Below, one piece after another: positions 17,735 to 26,033 of a DNA stretch of 64,000 nt. This DNA is from Chitinophagaceae bacterium (GTDB taxonomy: Bacteria > Bacteroidota > Bacteroidia > Chitinophagales > Chitinophagaceae): NCBI GenBank assembly GCA_016710745.1, contig JADJVB010000005.1, positions 372,001 to 436,000 on the forward strand. The letters are read 5' to 3'. The notes under the pieces were generated by a model. The model worked only from the letters and a program-made list of their open reading frames with translations. It searched no databases and was not told the DNA's origin. The translations under genes and the position numbers were made by a program. The first letter of the stretch is position 1. Each line of letters opens with the position of its first letter.

Positions 17735-19828
17735 CTATTTGATGGGCATAATACTAATAGCCGTTCCGCCACCGGGCGCTAATTTTAAATTCAAAACTGT
17801 TTTGCTGTTTACTGTCTGTTTACTGATTACATAAGCGGCCGGATTTTTCTCAAAATCAGCGTCAGGTGCATCAGCATAAATAATGGCCTGGTATTTTTTA
17901 CCGGCATCCAGAAAATCAAGATCAACAGTAGTTGTTCTTGCCTGTTCATTGGTAATGGATCCAACAAACCAATTATTGCTTTTCTTGGCCTTCCGGGCAA
18001 CGGTGATATATTCTCCCGGTTCCGCTTCCAGGTATTTACTATCGTCCCAATCAACGGCCACATCTTTGATAAACTGAAAGGCATCCAGTTTCTTTTCATA
18101 AATTTCGGGCAGGTCGGCCGCCATCTGCAGCGGACTACAAATGGTTACATACAAGGCCAGTTGCTTGGCCAACGTAGTATGAATCGTTTCTTTTTTATTC
18201 TTATCCCAATAATTTAATTCGAGTTGAAAAATCCCCGGTGTGTAATCCATCGGGCCACCCATAAAACGGGTAAAAGGTAAAATAACGTCATGCCGTGGTT
18301 TATTGCCTTCGCTCCAGGCGTTGAATTCCATACCTCTTGCCGCTTCGCAGGCCAGCCAGTTGGGATATGTCCTGCTCAATCCGGTAGGCCGTACCGGCTC
18401 ATGTGCATCGAGCATAATTTTGTAGTCGGCCGTTTTTTTGGCCACCCGCAGGTAATGATTCACCATCCACTGCCCGTCGTGGTGTTCGCCACGGGGAATA
18501 ATATGGCCTACATAGCCCGTTTTTACCGCATCGTAGCCATTGGCTTTCATAAAACGATAAGCGGTGTCCATCTGGCGTTCGTAGTTGGTAACCGATGCAG
18601 ACGTTTCGTGATGCATGATCAGTTTTACATTTTTAGAAGCGGCATATTTATGTAAACCCTTCACATCAAAATCACCATAGGGCGTAACGAAATCAAAAAC
18701 ATTTTCTTTGTATTGGCCAAACCAGTCTTCCCAGCCTACGTTCCAGCCTTCAACCAAAACGCCGTCGAATTTATGCTTAGCGGCAAAGTCGATATAACGT
18801 TTAACATTGGCCGTAGTAGCGCCATGTTTGCCACTGGCACTATCCCAACTGGCTTTGCCCACATGCATTTCCCACCAAACACCAATATATTTTGTTGGTT
18901 TGATCCAGGATGGGTCTTTGATCACCGAGGGGTCATTCAGGTTAAGAATGGTATGCGAAGCCAGTATATCCGTTGCTTTATCCGAAACAATGATTGTACG
19001 CCAGGGCGTTTTTGCCGGCGCCTGTAAATAGGCCATGTTACCCAAAGCATCGGGTACCAATGCCGAAGTAAGCGTAAAATCGGCCTTATCAATAACCAGG
19101 TTCATGGCCGGATAGTTTACCAGGGCTGCCTCATGGATATTTATATACAACCCATCATCCGATTTTAACATCAACGGCGTTTGCACCGCATTTTTATTAA
19201 AGAACTGGTGGGCAAAAATGGAAGCGGCATATTTGGGATCTTCGCCGTCAACCTCGCTGAGTTTACTCACGTTTGGCGAAAATTCGTTGCTGTCGTAATC
19301 ACCCGGTATCCAGAATGCCTTATGATCGCCAGCCAGATGAAATTCTGTCTTCTCCGCCGAAACAATAAAATGGTTAAGCTCTTTCTGTTGTGGAAATACA
19401 TATCTGAAACCAAGGCCATCATTAAAAACCTTAAATATAATATTGAATTGAATGGCCTTTTCCCCTTTTTGAGTGAGACTCACGATCAACTGGTTGTGTT
19501 GATCCCTAATCTCCTTTACATCGCCCCAAACCGGGTTCCATTTGGTGTCTGAAGCAGATTGAGACGAAGCGGTTAGCTGCATATTTTTTTGTAACGAAGG
19601 CAATGCTTCATTGCTCATGGTCTGCTTCAACCCGAAGCCCATGGCTGAAGGCAATATCACCGTTTTATTTTTATAAAGCAATTCATACATCGGTCTGCCG
19701 TCATTATCCAACCAGAAATTCATCAGCAGGTTCTTATCGGGAGACTGTACAGCAGTTTTTGTTTGGGCGAAAATTGTGGTTACGGACAATGTCAGCACAA
19801 AAGCCAGCAGGCATTTTTTCAGTAGCAT
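17735..19828 (-). CDS. susB: GH97 alpha-glucosidase, SusB-like
   Basis: Releases glucose from alpha-linked maltodextrins in the periplasm by an inverting mechanism, as in Bacteroides SusB. A signal peptide (MLLKKCLLAFVLTLSVTTIFAQ) precedes a beta-sandwich domain and a TIM barrel. Glu408 (HHETSA), Glu477 (DAHEPVRP) and Glu501 (RGMEFNAW) all lie exactly 31 positions before the published SusB catalytic residues E439, E508 and E532. This fits the inverting SusB branch rather than the retaining branch with an Asp nucleophile. 697 residues, full length. The operator at 19863-19879 lies 35 bases before the start. The esterase gene follows after 4 bases. Confidence 0.93.
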   Translation of the reverse strand: MLLKKCLLAFVLTLSVTTIFAQTKTAVQSPDKNLLMNFWLDNDGRPMYELLYKNKTVILPSAMGFGLKQTMSNEALPSLQKNMQLTASSQSASDTKWNPVWGDVKEIRDQHNQLIVSLTQKGEKAIQFNIIFKVFNDGLGFRYVFPQQKELNHFIVSAEKTEFHLAGDHKAFWIPGDYDSNEFSPNVSKLSEVDGEDPKYAASIFAHQFFNKNAVQTPLMLKSDDGLYINIHEAALVNYPAMNLVIDKADFTLTSALVPDALGNMAYLQAPAKTPWRTIIVSDKATDILASHTILNLNDPSVIKDPSWIKPTKYIGVWWEMHVGKASWDSASGKHGATTANVKRYIDFAAKHKFDGVLVEGWNVGWEDWFGQYKENVFDFVTPYGDFDVKGLHKYAASKNVKLIMHHETSASVTNYERQMDTAYRFMKANGYDAVKTGYVGHIIPRGEHHDGQWMVNHYLRVAKKTADYKIMLDAHEPVRPTGLSRTYPNWLACEAARGMEFNAWSEGNKPRHDVILPFTRFMGGPMDYTPGIFQLELNYWDKNKKETIHTTLAKQLALYVTICSPLQMAADLPEIYEKKLDAFQFIKDVAVDWDDSKYLEAEPGEYITVARKAKKSNNWFVGSITNEQARTTTVDLDFLDAGKKYQAIIYADAPDADFEKNPAAYVISKQTVNSKTVLNLKLAPGGGTAISIMPIK

Positions 19829-19862
19829 AATAATCGTTTTAGACCGTGAATTTACTAATTAA

Positions 19863-19879
19863 TGTGTACTTAATACACA
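19863..19879. promoter_or_regulatory. Operator 1, perfect TGTGTA-N5-TACACA repeat upstream of GH97
   Basis: TGTGTA-CTTAA-TACACA, perfect and extended by one base each side (ATGTGTA...TACACAT). It is centred about 43 bases before the GH97 start codon. It belongs to the set found before susC, the giant GH13, the MFS operon and pfkA. Confidence 0.75.
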
Positions 19880-19880
19880 T

Positions 19881-20266
19881 ATTATTGATAATAATCACAA
19901 AAAAGAAAATAATCAGGGTTGTTTGCCGGATTTTATTGATAGTTTAAATACGTTAAACAGGTATCAGGTTCCCAATAAACAAAATGGACGTTAAAAAAAA
20001 TATCTTCGTTTCCGTTATCCTTTTAAATTTACATGGGCATGTGATGTTCCTGATTCGACAGCAGCAGTAAGGTTATTACCACACCCCCGGGGTTCAGTTT
20101 TTATCAAAGTGGCTAATGTATCTGATTGGCCGGAATGGAAAATTTAGGCAACACATTTTATAGCGGTAATGGATCCGGGGGAAAGCCAATAAGTACCTGC
20201 TCATCCATGACGAAATGAGTAAAAAATACCTCAGATAAAAATATTCAATTTATATTGCTGTAGATT
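19881..20266. other. Gene-poor divergent spacer
   Basis: The 438-base gap between GH97 (minus) and galM (plus) holds operator 1 at its left end and no convincing gene. 20030-20220 has coding-like composition, and a short plus-strand reading frame at 20135-20218 (27 codons, starts MENLGNTFYSGNG) can be read. It has no recognisable relatives by eye and stops on both sides, so a decayed gene fragment is possible but unproven. Confidence 0.4.
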
Positions 20267-20272
20267 TTGATC

Positions 20273-21322
20273 ATGCATATGCAAAAAGAAATAACCATCA
20301 CCCTTTTTGGAGAATTTGAAAATAAGCCAGTTTCTGCTTATCAGATCAGCAATAACAATGGCATGCAGGTTGAACTGATAAATTACGGAGCCACCATTAC
20401 AAAGATCATCACCCCCGATCGGGCAGGTGTTGGCGGCAATGTATTACTGGGTTTTGATTCGCTTGATGGCTATCTGCAGAACGGACATATGTACCTGGGA
20501 AGCATCGTGGGGCGGTATTGCAACCGGATTGCCCATGCAAAATTCACATTACATAATACCGAATACCATTTAGCCGCCAATAATGAAACCGCCTGTTTGC
20601 ACGGCGGAATAACAGGATTTGATAAAGTTTGCTGGGATGCCCAAATATGGGATGGTAACCGTGTTAAATTTTCATATCTAAGTGAAGATGGAGAAGAGGG
20701 GTTTCCGGGTAATCTGCAAATCGAAATTATCTATACGCTTACCGATGAAAATGAATTGATCATTGGGTATAGTGCCGTTACCGATAAAGCTACCCCGGTT
20801 AATTTAACCAGTCACGGTTATTTTAATTTATCAGCTTTTAAAGAACCCACTATACTCAATCATGAACTGGTCATTTTTGCCGATCAATACACAACCCAGT
20901 TTCACGAACCTCCCGAACCAACACTTATCGCTTCGGTAAAAGACGGCCCATTAGATTTTACGAAATCTAAAAAGATCGGTCGGGATATTAAACAACTGCC
21001 GGGTGGCTTCGATCATAATTACGTACTGAATAAAACGGGTAAAAACGCGTTGGAAAAAGCGGCCGGATTATATGATCCAACCAGCGGCCGGGTAATGGAC
21101 GTATTTACAACAGAACCCGGGCTGCAATTGTATACCGGCAATTTTATCGAGTTAGCCGCAGGCTACCACGCTGATAACGATACCTTTATTAATCATGCTG
21201 CCGTTTGTTTGGAAGCGCAACATTTCCCAAACAGCCCGAATGAACCCGTTTTTCCGGGCACCATATTGAACCCGGGGGAAACCTACCAACAACAAACAGT
21301 TTACAAGTTCTCGATCAGGTAA
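20273..21322 (+). CDS. galM: Aldose 1-epimerase (mutarotase)
   Basis: Interconverts the alpha and beta anomers of glucose or galactose, supplying the form needed downstream of starch cleavage. The family signatures are clear: LINYGATITKI, GSIVGRYCNRIAHAKF, LHGGITGFDKVCW (catalytic His region), VNLTSHGYFNLS (second His) and ALCLE-type AVCLEAQHFPNSPN (catalytic Glu). I use the ATG at 20273; ATG 20279 (MQKEITITLFGEF) is equally possible, and the TTG at 20267 is unlikely. It lacks a signal peptide, so cytoplasmic. It is divergent from GH97 and has no TGTGTA operator close to its start, but its position marks it as part of the starch locus. Confidence 0.92.
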   Translation: MHMQKEITITLFGEFENKPVSAYQISNNNGMQVELINYGATITKIITPDRAGVGGNVLLGFDSLDGYLQNGHMYLGSIVGRYCNRIAHAKFTLHNTEYHLAANNETACLHGGITGFDKVCWDAQIWDGNRVKFSYLSEDGEEGFPGNLQIEIIYTLTDENELIIGYSAVTDKATPVNLTSHGYFNLSAFKEPTILNHELVIFADQYTTQFHEPPEPTLIASVKDGPLDFTKSKKIGRDIKQLPGGFDHNYVLNKTGKNALEKAAGLYDPTSGRVMDVFTTEPGLQLYTGNFIELAAGYHADNDTFINHAAVCLEAQHFPNSPNEPVFPGTILNPGETYQQQTVYKFSIR

Positions 21323-21407
21323 TATCAGATCTTATAAAAAACAGCCTACCGCTTTTATAAAAAAACCGGGCAGTAAAAATCATACCATCTGATACAAATC
21401 AGTAAAA

Positions 21408-21438
21408 TAAAAATGCCATCTCAAAAAGATGGCATTTT
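21408..21438. terminator. Bidirectional terminator between galM and the SusE/F-like gene
   Basis: A 13-bp stem (21408-21420 with 21426-21438; core ATGCCATCT/AGATGGCAT) with a five-base loop is flanked by A-runs on the left and T-runs on the right. It can therefore stop transcription in both directions between the two convergent genes. Confidence 0.85.
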
Positions 21439-21457
21439 TATTAAATTATGATTTCAA

Positions 21458-23260
21458 TTAATTAATCATAACGGTTTGCAGGTTTTCGTTTAACGTAATG
21501 GTGTACGTTCCGGAAGCAGTTGGCGTTTTGAAATTATCACTTCCATCCCATTTTATACTTCTTGGCGTGCCTGTTGCCGTGCTTTGTCCACTGTTATCTT
21601 CATAATCAAATGCCCCCCAGGCATTGCCGGCCAAAAACTTAATATCTTTACCGCCAACCAGGGCTAAGGTTATGGTCCATATACCATTTCCGGCATAAGT
21701 CATTTGTGGAGACCCTGCAGGATCCCATACCGGATATGCAGCCATACCATCACCAACCACCCTCATCTCTGAAGCAGCGTTTATTATGTACTGAAGATCT
21801 GTTGTGTTTGATCCGTTCCAAATAGACCTTACCCTGCCGTTGGAACCTGTCCATTTAAAGTTGTCATAGCCGGAACCGGGATCAACAACCATTTTTCCAC
21901 CCATGGTATTATCAACAGCAAACCATCTGTTCAAATTATTAGCTGAATTATCCCATGCATTACCGTCATGAAACTTAAATTCATCATTTGTATTCATATT
22001 AGCAAGCAGTATAAATTTATTTACCCCAACATAACTCATTTTATCCGCAGGTTGCGACCAACCCTGGAACTGTCCTATCATACCCATTCCTCCAATACCA
22101 TTCGAAACTGCCGTTTGCAGATAATATTTATTATTACTCAAATCAACAGTTACGCGGTAAACGCCGCTTGAAGAAATCCCTACATTATTTTCTCCATCTG
22201 CCGTTAATGTTCCTGCTGGCATTCCCGGGGCTTGTCCCCAATCAATGGCACCAGGGAAAGGTGGCCAGTTTTGTCCATTCACAAACTTAATTTCATTACC
22301 TCCCGATAACTGGATATAAGAAAAATAGGTGCCCGGAAAACGAGGGTCTTCAATCATACGGGTAGATTGAGATATATCCCAACCACCAGGACTTGCGCTA
22401 CCTACAATATAAACTTTCACTTCCCTGATGATAACGAGATCATTTACATAATCGGCCTGTTGCATCCATGTGCCTGATGTAGCAATAACCGTCCATTTAA
22501 GAAATGCAGGAGTTGGCAAAGAAGTAAGGCCATGAGCAATCATACTATCGCTCATGGCTTTGTATGAAATGGTAGTTGTAGAATCGGCAGGTGCTGCATT
22601 TGCATTTAAAACAAAAAGCGGATTGGTAAAATCGCCGGTTGAACTGAATACAACTTTGTAAGTTACTGCAGGGCCGCCTGTGGCTGGTTTAGACCTCGTC
22701 CAACGGAAAACAAGGTTTTCGGTGGTGCTGTTCGGATTAAGGGTAAGCGGCGTAGTACTTGAGGAAGGTGCCAATAAAACAAAATTAGACGCTCCGTCTT
22801 TCATTCGCGTAATAGCAATATTAAAAGTGCTTTGGCTTAAAATGGTAACAGAACCATTTGTAGCCTGAACGCTCCAGATCAGATCTGTTTTTGCACCATC
22901 GGCAATACCTTTTGCTTTTAAGGCATCATCTAATTGCTGATAGGTTAAATTAGCTGTTGTAACATTCCCGGTTACGGGGAACTCGATGAAAGGAACATTC
23001 AGATCGCCACCATTTTTTAAAGCCATTACTATTTTATAAGTTGGCGCGGTTGACAACCCTGGCACCGATGCATTCCAGGCAAAAGGAACCAATACATTTG
23101 GCGTACCTGCATTCAAAATAATGCTGATACCTGAAACCGGTGTCTTTAATGTGAAGCCTACGAGGCCTTCTCCTGTAGGATCGTTTCCTTCAAAAGTCAC
23201 TTTCTTACAGCCAGCCAAGAGTATCATGGAAACTGTCAGCAAAGAAATTATTTTTTTCAT
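21458..23260 (-). CDS. susE: SusE/SusF-like outer-membrane starch-binding lipoprotein
   Basis: Surface lipoprotein that holds starch for SusCD. Start at 23260 (MKKIISLLTVSMILLAGCKK, lipobox LAGC); the ATG at 23284 adds eight polar residues. The N-terminal half has two SusE-type beta-sandwich repeats (PVSGISIILNAGTPNVLVPFAWNAS...TYKIVMAL; PLTLNPNSTTENLVFRWTRSKP...TYKVVFSS). The C-terminal half has three starch-binding modules, each with a VYIVGSASPGGWD/MGMIGQFQGWS/MRVVGDGMAAYPVWD opening, as in SusE/SusF (x-G-x-x-x-x-W). About 600 residues with three binding modules makes it closer to SusF in size. Last gene of the susC operon. Confidence 0.85.
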   Translation of the reverse strand: MKKIISLLTVSMILLAGCKKVTFEGNDPTGEGLVGFTLKTPVSGISIILNAGTPNVLVPFAWNASVPGLSTAPTYKIVMALKNGGDLNVPFIEFPVTGNVTTANLTYQQLDDALKAKGIADGAKTDLIWSVQATNGSVTILSQSTFNIAITRMKDGASNFVLLAPSSSTTPLTLNPNSTTENLVFRWTRSKPATGGPAVTYKVVFSSTGDFTNPLFVLNANAAPADSTTTISYKAMSDSMIAHGLTSLPTPAFLKWTVIATSGTWMQQADYVNDLVIIREVKVYIVGSASPGGWDISQSTRMIEDPRFPGTYFSYIQLSGGNEIKFVNGQNWPPFPGAIDWGQAPGMPAGTLTADGENNVGISSSGVYRVTVDLSNNKYYLQTAVSNGIGGMGMIGQFQGWSQPADKMSYVGVNKFILLANMNTNDEFKFHDGNAWDNSANNLNRWFAVDNTMGGKMVVDPGSGYDNFKWTGSNGRVRSIWNGSNTTDLQYIINAASEMRVVGDGMAAYPVWDPAGSPQMTYAGNGIWTITLALVGGKDIKFLAGNAWGAFDYEDNSGQSTATGTPRSIKWDGSDNFKTPTASGTYTITLNENLQTVMIN

Positions 23261-23290
23261 TTTATTATTTTTAAAGATATTCAATATAAT

Positions 23291-24064
23291 TTATAGCATA
23301 CTGGTAAACGTAACTTCTGTATCGGCAGTAGATACCGTAACCGGTAATCCGTTTACATCCAGAACAGTACCATTGAATTTGTATTTAAATTTCATCAACT
23401 TTCTTCCTGCTGCCGGAGTAAAGGAAGCATCAGGAATAAATGATCCGCTCCAGATGGTCGCATTAGTTTTACTTAGCGGCCAGGAAATCGCCGATCCTAC
23501 GGTATTACCCATATCATCATACATGGTAACAGTAAAAGTTGTGGGCGTCATCCGTTGGTCGTTAGGAACAACCGCATAAGCCTGATCAAAATTTACACTA
23601 ACAACATCATCTTTATCCACTTTTGACGGGAATACCCTTGTCATTGAAGGTACAAAGATCAGCGGATCGAAGAAGTATGGCTTGTAATCAGCTGTTTGGG
23701 CACTACCGTCTTTTTTCTTTAATAGGAAACCGAAACTTTTTAATTGTGCCGGCGTTTGACCAAACATAGTTGTTCCGGTAAACTTGTAGGTAAATTTATT
23801 AGGGCCATTAGGCGTAAGTTTTGCCGCTTCGTTCGAATTGGTCCAACTGCCGTTGGTAACACCATCAGCGCCACCACTAAGCCCGGGATTTGAAAATATC
23901 CATAAATAAGCATCAGTAACACCGGCCATTCCGGTTCCTGTTACATCAATATATATGGTTACTTCATCTTCTGCAGTAAATGAAGAAGGTGAAAAGGAAG
24001 GATTTTGCGCTTTCACTGCAAACCCCGAAAAAATAAATAATAATAAATATAACAACTGCTTCAT
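23291..24064 (-). CDS. Secreted accessory protein of the starch locus (DUF4961-like)
   Basis: 257 residues with a signal peptide (MKQLLYLLLFIFSGFAVKAQ). Two similar halves can be seen: FSPSSFTAEDEVTIYIDVTGTGM and RVFPSKVDKDDVVSVNFDQAY each open a beta-rich module of about 110 residues. Such proteins occur in SusCD loci of Flavobacteriia and Chitinophagaceae between SusD and SusE. DUF4961 is my best match from memory, not a search. It has no catalytic motif. A role in glycan binding at the surface is inferred. It lies 12 bases after the DUF5004-like gene and 30 bases before the SusE/F-like gene start. Confidence 0.6.
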   Translation of the reverse strand: MKQLLYLLLFIFSGFAVKAQNPSFSPSSFTAEDEVTIYIDVTGTGMAGVTDAYLWIFSNPGLSGGADGVTNGSWTNSNEAAKLTPNGPNKFTYKFTGTTMFGQTPAQLKSFGFLLKKKDGSAQTADYKPYFFDPLIFVPSMTRVFPSKVDKDDVVSVNFDQAYAVVPNDQRMTPTTFTVTMYDDMGNTVGSAISWPLSKTNATIWSGSFIPDASFTPAAGRKLMKFKYKFNGTVLDVNGLPVTVSTADTEVTFTSML

Positions 24065-24076
24065 ATTGCAAGTTTT

Positions 24077-24583
24077 TTATTGTTTAGTAAATTCATAACT
24101 ATATGAGATCAAAAGCTTACCGGTTGAGGCATCTTTTTTTTCTTTCTTTAATTGCAAAGTGGCAGAAGCACCAACCGGATATCCACCCAGGGAAACCGTA
24201 TCGGCTGCCAAGCCACTTTTCAGATAAATATTCTTCGGATATTGAAGGTTATCAACCGTCCAGGTACCACTAACCAATTTTACAATTTTTGGAGATGCCC
24301 CCGGTGTTGAAGAAAAAGTTGTGGGCGCACCTGCACTTACATCCAATTTAAAAACAAAATCGGTGTAAGGGAATAAACCCGTAATATCCAATTGGCTAAA
24401 AGGGAAACCTTTTTTTGCAGCATCCTCATCAACCTGTGTAGCTTTAGTCAGTTTCCATGTACCGTTTAAAGATTCTAAATAATCACGCTGAATCCCAAGG
24501 TCTCTTATACTTTCGGGCTTACAACCGGCTAATACAATTATTGCAAACAGCGGTATTGTTGCTATTTTAAATATACTTTTCAT
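24077..24583 (-). CDS. Lipocalin-like lipoprotein of the starch locus (DUF5004-like)
   Basis: Start at the ATG at 24583 (MKSIFKIATIPLFAIIVLAGCKPES, lipobox LAGC), giving 168 residues. The mature protein opens with LNGTWKLTKATQVDEDAAKKG and ends KLLISYSYEFTKQ, with a beta-rich barrel-like pattern (W-K/T-L-T near the start, SGTWTVDNL near residue 108) as in lipocalin-like DUF5004 proteins. Probably anchored to the outer membrane and part of the SusCD surface complex. It sits between susD and the DUF4961-like gene in one operon. Family named from memory. Confidence 0.6.
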   Translation of the reverse strand: MKSIFKIATIPLFAIIVLAGCKPESIRDLGIQRDYLESLNGTWKLTKATQVDEDAAKKGFPFSQLDITGLFPYTDFVFKLDVSAGAPTTFSSTPGASPKIVKLVSGTWTVDNLQYPKNIYLKSGLAADTVSLGGYPVGASATLQLKKEKKDASTGKLLISYSYEFTKQ

Positions 24584-24619
24584 ACAGTTTATTTTTATAA
24601 ATTTCTTTTTAAACAATGA

Positions 24620-26014
24620 TTAAAAACAACCTCCTTCGGGATTAAGCATAAATGATGCGTTTGCATCCTTTTCTGCTTTTGGAAATTGAAGAATAAAACC
24701 AGGGCAATTCCAAACCGAATTCCTCCTGTCAACGTTTAATCCGGATCTTGCTCCTATCCTTTTGATTTCCTGTGTGCGGTTTCCCTCACCAACCATTTCC
24801 AGTTCTCTTTCGGCACGGGCTGTTGAAATCACAAGTGCTGCAGTGGCATTTAGCGGCAAATTAAACGCTGTACCTCCATAAGCCCGTGTCATCAATTCAT
24901 TAATATCAGCGATAGCTATTGCCAGATTTGCACCACCTGCTTCCGCACCGGCTTCTGCTCTCATCAATTTCATTTCGGTAAGGTGCACAAGGGGCAGATC
25001 GAAAAAGTCTTTGTTGTATTTAGTAAGTACGTTATAGCCGGACTGTAAAGAATTACTGTACCAGGCTCTTCTTAAATCTGCCGCACGCGCAGTAGCAATA
25101 TTATAAAACTGATCGGTGAATGTAAATCCAGGGATTGCCAGATCAGACCTGAAACTACTTCTTAATTCACCTCCGGGGTTATATTGATTAGGAGTTACCT
25201 GATTGGAAATCAATATTATTCCCTCCTTACTTAATCCTAAAGAAAACCTTTTATCAAATGTCGCGTCCAGCATGAATTTATTGCTGGCAATAACCTCATT
25301 AGCATAATCAAATGCCTTTTGAAAATTATTTTGCTGAAAATAAACTTTCGCCTGGTAGGCTTTGGCAGCCCACTTTGTGGCAGAATAGTATTTGCCGTTT
25401 GCCGGCACATCGGGCAGTAAATTTCCAGCTGCTTCAAGATCAGTGATAATCAGATCATAAACATCTTTTACCGAAGACCTGTTCAACGATTCCAAACTCA
25501 ATTCAGTCCTGATCGGAATTCCCGGATGACTATTATCAGGCGAGAAGCCCCATGGCTGGGCAAATAATCTTACCAGTTCAAAATGAGCCAGCCCCCTGAA
25601 AAATCTTGCTTCACCTTCAATTCTGTTCTTTTCGCTGTTGGCAAGATCAAGGTGTTTTAAAACAATGTTGGCGTCAACAATTATCCGGTATCCTTTTTTA
25701 TAATAGGCATCTCTTGTTCCTCCAAAAAAAGAATTCTGCCTGCGGAAAATCTCTGAATAATCACCCGTAAACCTGTCTCCTTTATATTCATCGCCTAATA
25801 ATTCGGTAAGTACCTGGTGCCTGCCGCTGTAAAAATCTGCATCGCCTAGTAATGTATAGATACCATTGGAGAAGGCAGATAAATCGGCTTCAGTCTTAAA
25901 ATTTTCTTCTTCGGTAAGCTGGCCTTCAGGCGGACGCTCAAGAAATTTTTTGCAGGAAACCATACCTGTTAACATGATAGCTGATGTTAGTATGGATAAA
26001 ATATATTTTTTCAT
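24620..26014 (-). CDS. susD: SusD-like nutrient-binding outer-membrane lipoprotein
   Basis: Forms the lid of the SusCD transporter and binds maltooligosaccharides at the cell surface. Signal peptide with lipobox (LTGMVSCKKFLERPPEG, standard SusD opening C-K-K-F/Y-L). RagB/SusD features follow: NFKTEADLSAFSNGIYTLL, FFRGLAHFELVRLFAQPWG (TPR helix with Ala/Leu pattern), YYSATKWAAKAYQAKVYFQQNNFQKA, and the C-terminal ERELEMVGEGNRTQEIKRIG block. 464 residues, slightly shorter than many relatives. Starts 20 bases after the susC stop. Confidence 0.93.
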   Translation of the reverse strand: MKKYILSILTSAIMLTGMVSCKKFLERPPEGQLTEEENFKTEADLSAFSNGIYTLLGDADFYSGRHQVLTELLGDEYKGDRFTGDYSEIFRRQNSFFGGTRDAYYKKGYRIIVDANIVLKHLDLANSEKNRIEGEARFFRGLAHFELVRLFAQPWGFSPDNSHPGIPIRTELSLESLNRSSVKDVYDLIITDLEAAGNLLPDVPANGKYYSATKWAAKAYQAKVYFQQNNFQKAFDYANEVIASNKFMLDATFDKRFSLGLSKEGIILISNQVTPNQYNPGGELRSSFRSDLAIPGFTFTDQFYNIATARAADLRRAWYSNSLQSGYNVLTKYNKDFFDLPLVHLTEMKLMRAEAGAEAGGANLAIAIADINELMTRAYGGTAFNLPLNATAALVISTARAERELEMVGEGNRTQEIKRIGARSGLNVDRRNSVWNCPGFILQFPKAEKDANASFMLNPEGGCF

Positions 26015-26033
26015 ATAGCTTATATTAATTTAA

